Counted from the stretch's first letter, positions 1 to 6,179 are shown. The stretch: DNA of 6,293 bases from Planctomycetota bacterium (GCA_023432465.1 JAEYUO010000132.1:1-6293); one strand, 5' to 3'. Translations and numbers: made by a program. Notes: a model not told the origin generated them from the letters alone.

Positions 1-1
1 C

Positions 2-1387
2 CCTCACGCCGCGCCCGCGTTCGCCCACGCGCCCGCCCCCGCGGCCGCGCCCAGGCAGCTCGGAGCCATCGGCCGCCTGCTCGCCGAGGCGCCCGACAAC
101 GCCGTGATCGAGATCGGCCCCGGCATCTACCGCGAGCACCTCCGGATCACCCGGCCCGTCACGCTCATCGGCGTCGGCCGTCCGGTCATCGACGGCGGAG
201 GCAGCGGCGACATCATCGAGATCGCGGCCCCCGATGTCACCTTCAAGGGCTTCACGGTCCGCAACACCGGCATCGACCTCGACAAGGAGAACGCGGCCAT
301 CCGCGCCCTCGCCCCCCGTGCTGTCATCGAAGACAACATCCTCGAGGACATCCTTTTCGGCATCGACCTCCGCGAGGCCCCCGGCAGCGTTGTCCGCGCC
401 AACCGCATCGGCGGCAAAGAGCTTGACATCGCCCGCCGCGGCGACGGCCTCCGCCTCTGGCGGGCCGACAACACACTCGTCGAAAACAACCAGATCCACG
501 ACGGCCGCGACGCGATCCTCTGGTACTCCAAGGGCGTGACCATCCGCGGCAACACGTCCTACGACTGCCGCTACGGCCTGCACCTCATGTTCAGCGACGA
601 GGTCGCCATCGAGGACAACCGCCTCGAACGCAACTCCGTCGGCATCTACCTCATGTACAGCGCGGGCATCGAACTCCGCCGCAATCTCCTGGTCTCCAAT
701 CGCGGACCCAGCGGCTACGGCATCGGCCTCAAGGAAGCCGACCGCTTCGTCGTCGTCGACAACATCATCAGCGGCAACCGCGTCGGCATCTACATCGACG
801 GATCCCCCTTCACAGCCAAGCAGCCCGGCACCTTCACCCGCAACACCCTCGCCTGCAACGACATCGGCCTCACGTTCCTCCCCTCCGCTCGCAACAACGA
901 GTTCGTTGACAACAACTTCATCGACAACATCGAGCAGGTCTCCGTCGCCGGCCGCGGAAACCTCAGCGCCAACCGCTTCTGGATCGAAGACCGCGGCAAC
1001 TTCTGGAGCGACTACACCGGCTACGACCAGAACCAGGACGGCATCGGCGACTTCGTGCACGAGTCGCAGACCCTCTTCGAGAACATGATGGACAAGGAGC
1101 CCCGCCTCCGCCTCTTCCTGTTCAGCCCCGCGCAGCAGGCCATCGAGTTCGTCGGCCGCGCTGTCCCAGCGGTCAGGCCCGAAGCCAAGTTCATCGACGA
1201 GGTCCCCCTCATGCGCCCCGTCGTCATCGGCCGAACCATGCCGCCGGCCCCCGGCTCGCTCGCGCGGCTCGCGGCCACCGGGTTCGTCCTGCTCGTCCTC
1301 GGCGGCGCGGTTCTCGCGGCAGCAAATCCCCGTTCGCTCCGATCTCGTCCCACTTCACACCGACCCACCGCTGGAGGTGCATCATGA
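2..1387 (+). CDS. nosD: NosD, periplasmic beta-helix copper-maturation protein of N2O reductase (5' end outside window)
   Basis: Partial gene: the frame is open to the window edge, and codons before the GTG at 104 already read like mature NosD (APDNAVIEIGPGIY spans that GTG), so 104 is not the start. The Ala/Pro-rich stretch at 2-55 may follow an export signal that lies upstream. The body is a run of right-handed parallel beta-helix (PbH1/CASH) repeats. They carry family blocks: YGLHLMFSD (about 570-600), VGIYLMYS, GPSGYGIGLK (about 706-735), VGIYIDGSP, and GNFWSDYTGYDQNQDGIGD near 990-1045. NosD docks on the NosFY ABC complex in the periplasm and takes part in delivering copper and sulfur to the NosZ centres. 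A hydrophobic segment near 1265-1324, followed by several Arg, looks like a C-terminal membrane anchor with the beta-helix outside. The stop overlaps the nosF start as ATGA. Identity is very sure; the N-terminus cannot be seen. Confidence 0.95.
   Translation, partial: PHAAPAFAHAPAPAAAPRQLGAIGRLLAEAPDNAVIEIGPGIYREHLRITRPVTLIGVGRPVIDGGGSGDIIEIAAPDVTFKGFTVRNTGIDLDKENAAIRALAPRAVIEDNILEDILFGIDLREAPGSVVRANRIGGKELDIARRGDGLRLWRADNTLVENNQIHDGRDAILWYSKGVTIRGNTSYDCRYGLHLMFSDEVAIEDNRLERNSVGIYLMYSAGIELRRNLLVSNRGPSGYGIGLKEADRFVVVDNIISGNRVGIYIDGSPFTAKQPGTFTRNTLACNDIGLTFLPSARNNEFVDNNFIDNIEQVSVAGRGNLSANRFWIEDRGNFWSDYTGYDQNQDGIGDFVHESQTLFENMMDKEPRLRLFLFSPAQQAIEFVGRAVPAVRPEAKFIDEVPLMRPVVIGRTMPPAPGSLARLAATGFVLLVLGGAVLAAANPRSLRSRPTSHRPTAGGAS
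1373..1379 (+). promoter_or_regulatory. Ribosome binding site of nosF
   Basis: GGAGGTG lies inside the end of nosD, four bases before the ATG of nosF at 1384. It fits translational coupling across the ATGA overlap. Confidence 0.7.
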
Positions 1388-2283
1388 TCCGCATCGATTC
1401 CGTCACCAAGCGATTCGGCCGCGCTGCCGCCGTTGACGGCGTGTCGATCGACATCCCCGCCGGCGACAGCGTCGCCCTCTGGGGCGTGAACGGCGCGGGC
1501 AAGACGACCCTCATCCGCTGCGTGCTCGGCCTCCTCCGCTTCTCCGGCAGCATCCAGGTCGGCGGCCACGATGTCCGCCGCCATGGCAAGCACGCACGCA
1601 TGCTCATCGGCTATGTGCCCCAGGAGCTGGGCTTCTACGACGACCTCGGCGTCGCCGAGGCCGTCCGCTACTTCGCGCGGCTCAAGGGCCTCTCCGTCTC
1701 ATCTACCGATGACGTCCTCACAACCGTCGGCCTCTCCGCCCATGCCGGCAAGCGCATCCGCGAGCTCTCCGGCGGCATGAAGCAGCGCCTCGCGCTCGCG
1801 ATCGCCATGCTCGGCGATCCCCCCGTGCTCGTGCTCGATGAGGTCACCGCCAGCCTCGATGCATGCGGCCGCGAAGAGTTCGTCTCCCTCCTCGCACGCC
1901 TGTCCGGCTCCGGACGCACCATGCTCTTCGCCTCGCACCGTGTCGAGGAAGTGGCCACGCTCGCGCAGCGGGTCATCGTCCTCGAAAGCGGCAAAGTCCG
2001 AAGCCAGACCCCCGCATCCGACTTCGCCGCCAGCCTCGGCTACGGCTCCGTTCTCCACCTCACCATGCGGGCCGATGTCCGCGGCGAGGCCATGCAGTTG
2101 CTCTCGGCCAGCGGCTTCTCTCCCCGCCTCAACGGCGTGGGCATCCTTGTCCCCGTCCCCAGAGAGCAGAAGGCCGCGCCCTTCCGTGTCTTGGCCGATG
2201 CCCGCATCTCCATCGACGACTTCGAGCTCATCACCGATGCCGCGATCCTCGCCGCCGGTGCGCACAAGGAGCCCCACTCATGA
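1384..2283 (+). CDS. nosF: NosF, ABC transporter ATPase of the NosDFY complex
   Basis: 299-residue cytoplasmic ATPase that powers the NosDFY complex during assembly of the NosZ copper centres. All nucleotide-binding elements are present in order: Walker A GVNGAGKTT (34-42), Q-loop Gln80 in YVPQELGFYDDL, signature LSGGMKQRL (128-136), Walker B VLVLDE (148-153), D-loop SLD (157-159) and switch His185 in FASHR. The residue after the catalytic Glu153 is Val where ABC proteins usually have Pro (DEVTASLD rather than DEPT), a small oddity that should not stop ATP hydrolysis. The C-terminal ~90 residues follow the NBD and match the NosF accessory part in length. The start is supported by a Shine-Dalgarno sequence at 1373-1379 and the 4-base overlap with nosD; the end overlaps nosY in the same way. 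The general ABC fold alone would not name it, but the position between nosD and nosY does. Confidence 0.95.
   Translation: MIRIDSVTKRFGRAAAVDGVSIDIPAGDSVALWGVNGAGKTTLIRCVLGLLRFSGSIQVGGHDVRRHGKHARMLIGYVPQELGFYDDLGVAEAVRYFARLKGLSVSSTDDVLTTVGLSAHAGKRIRELSGGMKQRLALAIAMLGDPPVLVLDEVTASLDACGREEFVSLLARLSGSGRTMLFASHRVEEVATLAQRVIVLESGKVRSQTPASDFAASLGYGSVLHLTMRADVRGEAMQLLSASGFSPRLNGVGILVPVPREQKAAPFRVLADARISIDDFELITDAAILAAGAHKEPHS
2266..2271 (+). promoter_or_regulatory. Ribosome binding site deciding the nosY start
   Basis: AAGGAG sits eight bases before the ATG at 2280. The alternative in-frame ATG at 2337 has only a C-rich run in front of it, so this site favours the longer NosY. Confidence 0.7.
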
Positions 2284-3164
2284 CCTCTCTCCCCTCCACC
2301 ATCCGCCTCGGCATCACCGCCAGCCGCCCCCCGGCGATGCTCCGCAACATCCTCACCATCGCGCAGCGCGAACTGCGCGATGCCGTCCGCAGCCGGTGGT
2401 TCCTGCTCTACACCCTTGCCTTCGCCGCCCTCGGCCTGGGGATCTCCTACGTCTCGGCCCTGGGCTCCGGTGGCGCGGGGCTCTCGGGCTTCGGACGCAC
2501 CACCGCCGGGCTCGTCAACCTCGTGCTCCTGGTCGTCCCCCTCATGGCCCTTACCGCCGGCGCGGGCTCCGTTGCCTCCGATCGCGAACGCGGCATGCTC
2601 GCCTACCTGCTCGCCCAGCCCGTCTCACGCATCGAGGTCCTGCTCGGCAAGTACCTCGGCCTGGGCGCGGCTCTGCTTGCCTGCCTCTGCCTGGGTATCG
2701 GCGCCTGCGCCCTCATCCTCGCCTGGAAGGGTGAGGCGACGCGCCCGGCAAGCATGCTCTGGCTCGTCGGCCTCTCCTTCGGCCTCGCCATGGGAATGCT
2801 CAGCCTCGGCATGCTCGTCTCCGTCATGGCCCGCAAAGCCTCCGTCGCCGTCGGAACCGCCATCTTCCTCTGGCTCACGCTCGTCTTCGTCACCGATCTC
2901 GGCCTCATGGCCGGTGCGCTCGCGTTCCGCCTGCGCATCGAAACCCTCTTCGCCCTCAGCATCATCAACCCTCTCCAGGTCTTCAAGTTCTGGTCGCTCC
3001 ATTCCGCCGATGCAACCCTCGACGTCCTCGGGCCCGCGGGGCTCTACGCCGTTGACACCTTCGGCAATCGAATCTCCTGGCTCTTCGCCGGCGCGATGTC
3101 CGCGTGGATCATCACCCCTCTCGCCCTGGCGATCGCCATCTTCTCCAGGAGGGCCCCGATATGA
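2280..3164 (+). CDS. nosY: NosY, ABC-2 type membrane permease of the NosDFY complex
   Basis: 294-residue inner-membrane protein forming the transmembrane dimer on which NosF (cytoplasm) and NosD (periplasm) sit. After a short N-terminal tail comes the family block ILTIAQRELRDAVRSRWF (24-41), then about six hydrophobic helices: roughly 40-60, 76-98, 125-148, 159-183, 188-215 and 268-288. The loop after helix 2 carries the ABC-2 signature SDRERGMLAYLLAQPVSR (100-117), likely to contact the ATPase. A longer soluble stretch at about 217-264 should face outward. The ATG at 2280 overlaps the nosF stop (ATGA) and has a good Shine-Dalgarno sequence. Starting at the in-frame ATG at 2337 would give 275 residues, closer to my memory of the Pseudomonas stutzeri length, so that start cannot be excluded. 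Helix 3 has three Cys (135, 137, 143) and helix 4 five Met. The frame stays open upstream only because of the GC-rich sequence. Confidence 0.94.
   Translation: MTSLPSTIRLGITASRPPAMLRNILTIAQRELRDAVRSRWFLLYTLAFAALGLGISYVSALGSGGAGLSGFGRTTAGLVNLVLLVVPLMALTAGAGSVASDRERGMLAYLLAQPVSRIEVLLGKYLGLGAALLACLCLGIGACALILAWKGEATRPASMLWLVGLSFGLAMGMLSLGMLVSVMARKASVAVGTAIFLWLTLVFVTDLGLMAGALAFRLRIETLFALSIINPLQVFKFWSLHSADATLDVLGPAGLYAVDTFGNRISWLFAGAMSAWIITPLALAIAIFSRRAPI
3147..3152 (+). promoter_or_regulatory. Ribosome binding site deciding the nosL start
   Basis: AGGAGG lies eight bases before the ATG at 3161, inside the last codons of nosY. It picks 3161 over the in-frame ATG at 3104, which has no such site and would put a non-signal-like sequence ahead of the lipoprotein signal. 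Confidence 0.75.
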
Positions 3165-3670
3165 CACTCACCGACTGCACCGCGATCACCCTCCTCGCCG
3201 CCGCCGCCGCCGCGAGCACGCTCGCCGGCTGCGAGAACCGCGTCGAATCCGGCCCGCCCGACCTCCGCTTCGGGCGCGACGAATGCGCCGAATGCAAGAT
3301 GAGCATCGTCGATGAAAAGTCCGCCGCGGCCGCCCGCGTACAGACTCCCCACGGCCCCGATGTCCTGCTCTTCGACGATTTGGGCTGCCTGCTCGATCTC
3401 GAGCGCTGGGCCGAGCGGCCGGGCGTGGTCGTGACCGAACGCTGGACACGCGACTACGGCTCGCGCCAGTGGACCCGCGCCGAGACCGCGACCTACGTCT
3501 TCAGCGAGAAGATCCTTACCCCAATGGGGTCCTGGATCGCCGCCTACGCAGCGCCCGATGCCGCCGCCGCGACTCACCGCGATGCCGGCGGAGACCTGCT
3601 CACCTACGACCAGCTCGTCACACGCCGCGGGGCATGGATGGAGGAGCGATACGGCAAGCGCCAGCCGTGA
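3161..3670 (+). CDS. nosL: NosL, copper-binding lipoprotein chaperone for N2O reductase
   Basis: 169-residue predicted lipoprotein that binds Cu(I) outside the cytoplasm and supplies copper for NosZ maturation with NosDFY. The N-terminus has a short hydrophobic stretch with six Ala in a row (13-18) and a lipobox LAGC with Cys24 as the lipidation site. Its n-region (MTLTDC) has no Lys or Arg and one Asp, unusual for a signal peptide. The metal-binding motif is CAECKM (Cys42, Cys45, Met47), a CxxCKM variant of the better-known CxxCGM. Further family marks are LLFDDLGCL (69-77) and KILTPMGSWIAAY (117-129). The start overlaps the nosY stop as ATGA with a Shine-Dalgarno sequence eight bases upstream. 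It ends the nos run; the 61 bases before the next gene show no terminator. Identity is firm from motifs plus position. Confidence 0.93.
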   Translation: MTLTDCTAITLLAAAAAASTLAGCENRVESGPPDLRFGRDECAECKMSIVDEKSAAAARVQTPHGPDVLLFDDLGCLLDLERWAERPGVVVTERWTRDYGSRQWTRAETATYVFSEKILTPMGSWIAAYAAPDAAAATHRDAGGDLLTYDQLVTRRGAWMEERYGKRQP

Positions 3671-3731
3671 ACGGCCTCGCAACCGGCGATCCGCCCGCGA
3701 CAACGGTCACGGGCCCGCCCAAGGAGACACC
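3671..3731 (+). other. Intergenic gap between nosL and the Rrf2 regulator
   Basis: Sixty-one bases with no convincing stem-loop plus T-run and no clear sigma-70 promoter. The only symmetry is a short GGGCCC core near 3711-3717. The regulator could therefore be read through from the nos operon, but a weak or non-standard promoter here cannot be ruled out. Confidence 0.5.
3721..3726 (+). promoter_or_regulatory. Ribosome binding site of the Rrf2 regulator
   Basis: AAGGAG lies five bases before the ATG at 3732. It selects this start over longer in-frame candidates such as 3558, which would run back through nosL. Confidence 0.75.
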
Positions 3732-4190
3732 ATGTTCTCACAGACAGTCGAGTACGCCCTGCGCGCCATGACATTCCTGGGCTCTCGGCCCGGCCACGCC
3801 ACCACGACCGAAGTCATCGCCCGCCAGACACAGGTCCCCGCGGGCTACCTCGCCAAGGTCATGCGCGACCTCGTCGTCGCCCAGCTCGTCACCTCGCAGC
3901 GCGGGCCCAACGGCGGCTTCGTCCTCGCCCGCTCGCCCGATCACATCACCGTCCTGCAGATCGTCAACGCCGTTGACCCGATCCAGCGCATCCGCTCCTG
4001 CCCCGCGGGCAACCCCTTCCACGTGAAGCTCTGCTCCCTGCACTCTCGCCTCGACAACGCCATGGCGATGATCGAGGCCGAACTGCGGGCCACAACGCTC
4101 GCGCAGGTTGTCTCCGACCAATCCGGCGGCGGACTGTGCGAGCACCTCCGGCCCGATGCCCCCGCCGCGGGGTCGATCGACGCCGCCTAG
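3732..4190 (+). CDS. Rrf2-family transcriptional regulator (NsrR/IscR-like), possible Fe-S sensor
   Basis: 152-residue winged-helix DNA-binding protein of the Rrf2 family, whose members often sense NO or iron-sulfur/redox state and repress respiratory genes. The family opening is VEYALRAM (6-13). The recognition-helix region is VPAGYLAKVMRDLVVAQLV (35-53), followed by the wing SQRGPNGGFVLAR (55-67). The usual cluster loop follows but reads CPxGxxxHxxxLCxLH: Cys90, His97, Cys101 and His104. It lacks the classical three closely spaced cysteines of IscR and NsrR. Glu7 sits where NsrR has its Asp8 ligand, and a further Cys136 lies near the C-terminus. Lying 61 bases after nosL and converging on nrfHA, it is a natural candidate to control one or both operons, but no operator was found. 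Family assignment is firm; the sensed signal and targets are inference, so I give no gene symbol. Confidence 0.92.
   Translation: MFSQTVEYALRAMTFLGSRPGHATTTEVIARQTQVPAGYLAKVMRDLVVAQLVTSQRGPNGGFVLARSPDHITVLQIVNAVDPIQRIRSCPAGNPFHVKLCSLHSRLDNAMAMIEAELRATTLAQVVSDQSGGGLCEHLRPDAPAAGSIDAA
4187..4190. other. Shared stop codons of convergent genes (CTAG)
   Basis: The palindrome CTAG gives TAG to the regulator on the plus strand (4188-4190) and TAG to nrfA on the minus strand (4189-4187). The two coding regions overlap by this tetramer, so there is no room for a terminator between them and each transcript must run into the opposite gene. Confidence 0.9.
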
Positions 4191-5677
4191 TTCTTCGGCC
4201 CCATGTACGGCTTCTTCGCTGGCGGGGTCGGCACCTCCGCCGCCTTCGCCGCCGCGCCGGGAACCTGCGTAAAGACGTCCGCGATCCCCTGCCGTGCAAA
4301 GTCGATCGCCTCGCCGAGAATCCTCGCCGTCTCCTGCGGCGCGTGGAACCCCATCGAGTTCTCCGCCGACACGAAGTCCAGCCGCCACTGCGCCCGCCGG
4401 TGGAGGTTGCGGGCATCCGCCAGCGTCTCGTCCGATGCCCCAAGCTCTCCCGCCGCCTTGATCGCCTGGATCAGCTCAAACACCGCGACCTCCCCGCGCC
4501 GCAGCAGGTTCGCCGTCCGGTCCTGGATCGACTCCACCCGGCCCTGGATCTCTTCCTCGGTGTAGTTGTGGCACGTCTGGCACGCCCGCGCAATGTTGAG
4601 CATCGGGCTGCGGATGTGGTGATCGCTGACCTTGATCGCGCCCTCCCGCTTATACGGCATGTGGCAATCGGCGCACGACACCCCGCTCCGCGCGTGGATC
4701 CCCTGGCTCCACATCTCAAACTCCGGGTGCTGCGCCTTCAGCGCGCTCGCCCCCGAATCCGCGTGCTTCCAGTCCGTCCAGCCCACCTCGTCGTAGTACG
4801 CCTCGATCTGCTCGACCTTCAGGCCCTTGTGCCACGGATAGGTGACCAGCTTCTTGTCCCCCGCGAAGTAATACTCCACGTGGCACTGCCCGCACGCCAT
4901 GCTCCGCATCTCCTGGCGCGTGGCGTCGATGTTGGGGTCATACTCACGCGACCGCGGGCCCGTCCGCCAACGCTCGATGCTCGGCAGGTGCGGCACCGGG
5001 GCATCCGACTTCGCAAGCGCGCGGATGCCCGTGATGAACCCCGGCCGCGTCACGCGCAGCGCAAGCGTGTCCGGGTCGTGGCAATCTACGCACGACACCG
5101 GATGCTCGACCAGCTTGGTCGCATCGCCGTACGGCATCGCGCAGACTTCCTCGAACCCCTTGAACAGCTGCGCATACCCCGTCTCGCTCGTCAGCGGATC
5201 ATCAATCGCCCCGGGTGCGCCCGCCTTCAGCCCCGCCTCCCGGTACGCCACCGTGTTGCTCGCGTGACACTGCAGGCACGCCCCGGGCTGCTCGCGAAGC
5301 AGAACCCGCTCGGTCTCGCGCTGGTCGCTCAGCATGTACGCGTGCCCGCGCTCCTCGCGATAGTCGATCGAGAACGCATACCCGTTAAACAGCGTCCTCC
5401 ACACCGGCAGCTCATCCAGATGCTGGAACGCCTCGCTCCCCCCGTGCCGCGTCCGCTCCGTGTCCACCGTCCGGATGTACCCGTCATACTGACGCGGGTA
5501 GTTCTTCCCCCACTGCGCCGGGTCCACCGTCGTCTCGTCGATGTCCACCACGCGGAAGACCGTCTCCCTCGCCTCGCGCTTCCGCTGCGCGATGTTGTCG
5601 CGAAGCATCATCGCGCCGACCGTCCCCGCCGCCGCCACAACCGCCACCGCACCATACGCCATCCAGTTCTTGCCCAT
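4187..5677 (-). CDS. nrfA: NrfA, pentaheme ammonia-forming cytochrome c nitrite reductase (CxxCH active-site type)
   Basis: 496-residue periplasmic enzyme reducing nitrite to ammonium with six electrons, fed by NrfH. Five heme motifs (numbered from the ATG at 5677): CLQCH 134-138, CVDCH 196-200, CGQCH 262-266, CADCH 335-339, CQTCH 366-370. The first, the active-site heme, carries His where classical NrfA has Lys (CxxCK). Other catalytic parts are present: Arg110 in REERGH, Tyr269 in CHVEYYF, His317 in KAQHPE. Glu268, Tyr269, Lys314 and Gln316 match the calcium ligands, and the late ENSMGFHAPQE block (439-449) is typical. The N-terminus is a hydrophobic signal or anchor (about 6-25) with no clear cleavage site. 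A GTG at 5680 abuts the nrfH stop, but the ATG at 5677 is better spaced (7 bases) from GGAG. The C-terminal tail is Ala/Pro/Lys-rich. Identity is very sure. Confidence 0.95.
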   Translation of the reverse strand: MGKNWMAYGAVAVVAAAGTVGAMMLRDNIAQRKREARETVFRVVDIDETTVDPAQWGKNYPRQYDGYIRTVDTERTRHGGSEAFQHLDELPVWRTLFNGYAFSIDYREERGHAYMLSDQRETERVLLREQPGACLQCHASNTVAYREAGLKAGAPGAIDDPLTSETGYAQLFKGFEEVCAMPYGDATKLVEHPVSCVDCHDPDTLALRVTRPGFITGIRALAKSDAPVPHLPSIERWRTGPRSREYDPNIDATRQEMRSMACGQCHVEYYFAGDKKLVTYPWHKGLKVEQIEAYYDEVGWTDWKHADSGASALKAQHPEFEMWSQGIHARSGVSCADCHMPYKREGAIKVSDHHIRSPMLNIARACQTCHNYTEEEIQGRVESIQDRTANLLRRGEVAVFELIQAIKAAGELGASDETLADARNLHRRAQWRLDFVSAENSMGFHAPQETARILGEAIDFARQGIADVFTQVPGAAAKAAEVPTPPAKKPYMGPKN

Positions 5678-5680
5678 CAC

Positions 5681-6166
5681 CTATCTCCGTGGACCGTGAC
5701 CAATGCCCGCGTGGCAGTGCACGCAGTTGTACGGTTCGTGATCGCCCATGTGCGCCGAGATCTGGCTCACCGCTTCCTCGTGACACCGCACGCAGTTGTT
5801 CTGCACGACCGCCAGGCTCGAATCCTTGATCTGGATCGGCTCGTGAAAATCCTGAAACGTGAACCCCTTGCTGTGGCGGAAGCCGTGCTCGGCCTTCACC
5901 CAGTACTTCCCCAGGAAATCGACCGGCACATGACAGTCGTTGCACGTCGCCGCCGCGTGGTGCGAGCCCTTCTGCCAGCTGTCATGCTGCTCCCGCATGA
6001 TGTGGCAGTTCACGCACGCCGCCGGATCGTTCGACAGATAGCTCGTGCCCTCCGCATAGTCGAACGTGCTCGCCGACACGCCGATGAACACCCCGACCAG
6101 CGCAGCCAGAAGGGCCCCCGCCATCCCGATCTCCGCGAACCCCTTGGCCGTGGGCATCATCAGCAT
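5681..6166 (-). CDS. nrfH: NrfH, membrane-anchored tetraheme quinol dehydrogenase for NrfA
   Basis: 161-residue NapC/NirT-family cytochrome c that takes electrons from menaquinol and passes them to NrfA on the outer face of the inner membrane. A single membrane helix lies at about 13-31. After it come YLSNDPAACVNCHIM (43-57) and four heme motifs: CVNCH 51-55, CNDCH 75-79, CVRCH 125-129, CVHCH 148-152. Met57 two residues after the first CxxCH fits the unusual CxxCHxM heme-1 ligation known for NrfH. The KAEHGFRHSKGFTF block (91-104), with Lys91, resembles the quinol-site region of known NrfH. Its stop lies three bases before the nrfA ATG, so nrfHA is one operon. The ATG at 6166 has AAGAGGA six bases upstream; in-frame ATGs at 6160 and 6157 are also possible and would remove two or three residues. 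Length is normal for the family. Confidence 0.94.
   Translation of the reverse strand: MLMMPTAKGFAEIGMAGALLAALVGVFIGVSASTFDYAEGTSYLSNDPAACVNCHIMREQHDSWQKGSHHAAATCNDCHVPVDFLGKYWVKAEHGFRHSKGFTFQDFHEPIQIKDSSLAVVQNNCVRCHEEAVSQISAHMGDHEPYNCVHCHAGIGHGPRR
5685..5688 (-). promoter_or_regulatory. Ribosome binding site of nrfA
   Basis: On the minus strand GGAG lies inside the last codons of nrfH, seven bases before the ATG at 5677 and only four before the GTG at 5680. This favours the ATG and implies coupling to nrfH translation. Confidence 0.6.
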
Positions 6167-6172
6167 CCTTCA

Positions 6173-6179
6173 TCCTCTT
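6173..6179 (-). promoter_or_regulatory. Ribosome binding site of nrfH
   Basis: Reading the minus strand, AAGAGGA is six bases before the ATG at 6166. A second purine run (AAGG, 6167-6170) abuts that ATG and would suit a start at 6160 instead, so the exact first codon is not settled. Confidence 0.5.

Noticed and set aside
104..1387. GTG at 104 as the start of nosD
   Set aside because: The frame is open upstream to the window edge, and the residues just before and after 104 form one continuous NosD-like sequence; the GTG is an internal Val codon.
1843..1845. Val in place of Pro after the Walker B Glu in NosF
   Set aside because: All residues needed for ATP binding and hydrolysis are present; the Pro is common but not essential, so this is not evidence of an inactive protein.
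1021..2277. Long open frames antisense to nosD and nosF (and similar ones against nosL, the Rrf2 gene and nrfA)
   Set aside because: They mirror confident genes, have skewed Gly/Arg/Asp-rich or Ser/Pro-rich composition and no recognisable domain; this is expected in GC-rich DNA.
1863..2279. Upstream extension of nosY to an ATG at 1863
   Set aside because: The extra part overlaps nosF in another frame and reads as Arg/Pro-rich nonsense; the ATG at 2280 has a Shine-Dalgarno sequence and an ATGA overlap.
3518..3530. Perfect inverted repeat ACCCC-AAT-GGGGT
   Set aside because: It lies within nosL and encodes the conserved TPMG block, has no T-run after it, and is best explained by codon use.
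3558..3731. Upstream extension of the Rrf2 gene into nosL
   Set aside because: The residues before Met at 3732 do not resemble any Rrf2 protein, and the family N-terminus starts exactly at 3732 behind a ribosome binding site.
5870..5900. His98 in NrfH at the place of the Asp89 heme-1 neighbour of Desulfovibrio NrfH
   Set aside because: From memory, Wolinella-type NrfH has a similar KAxxGxxHS block with His at this place, so it appears to be normal family variation.
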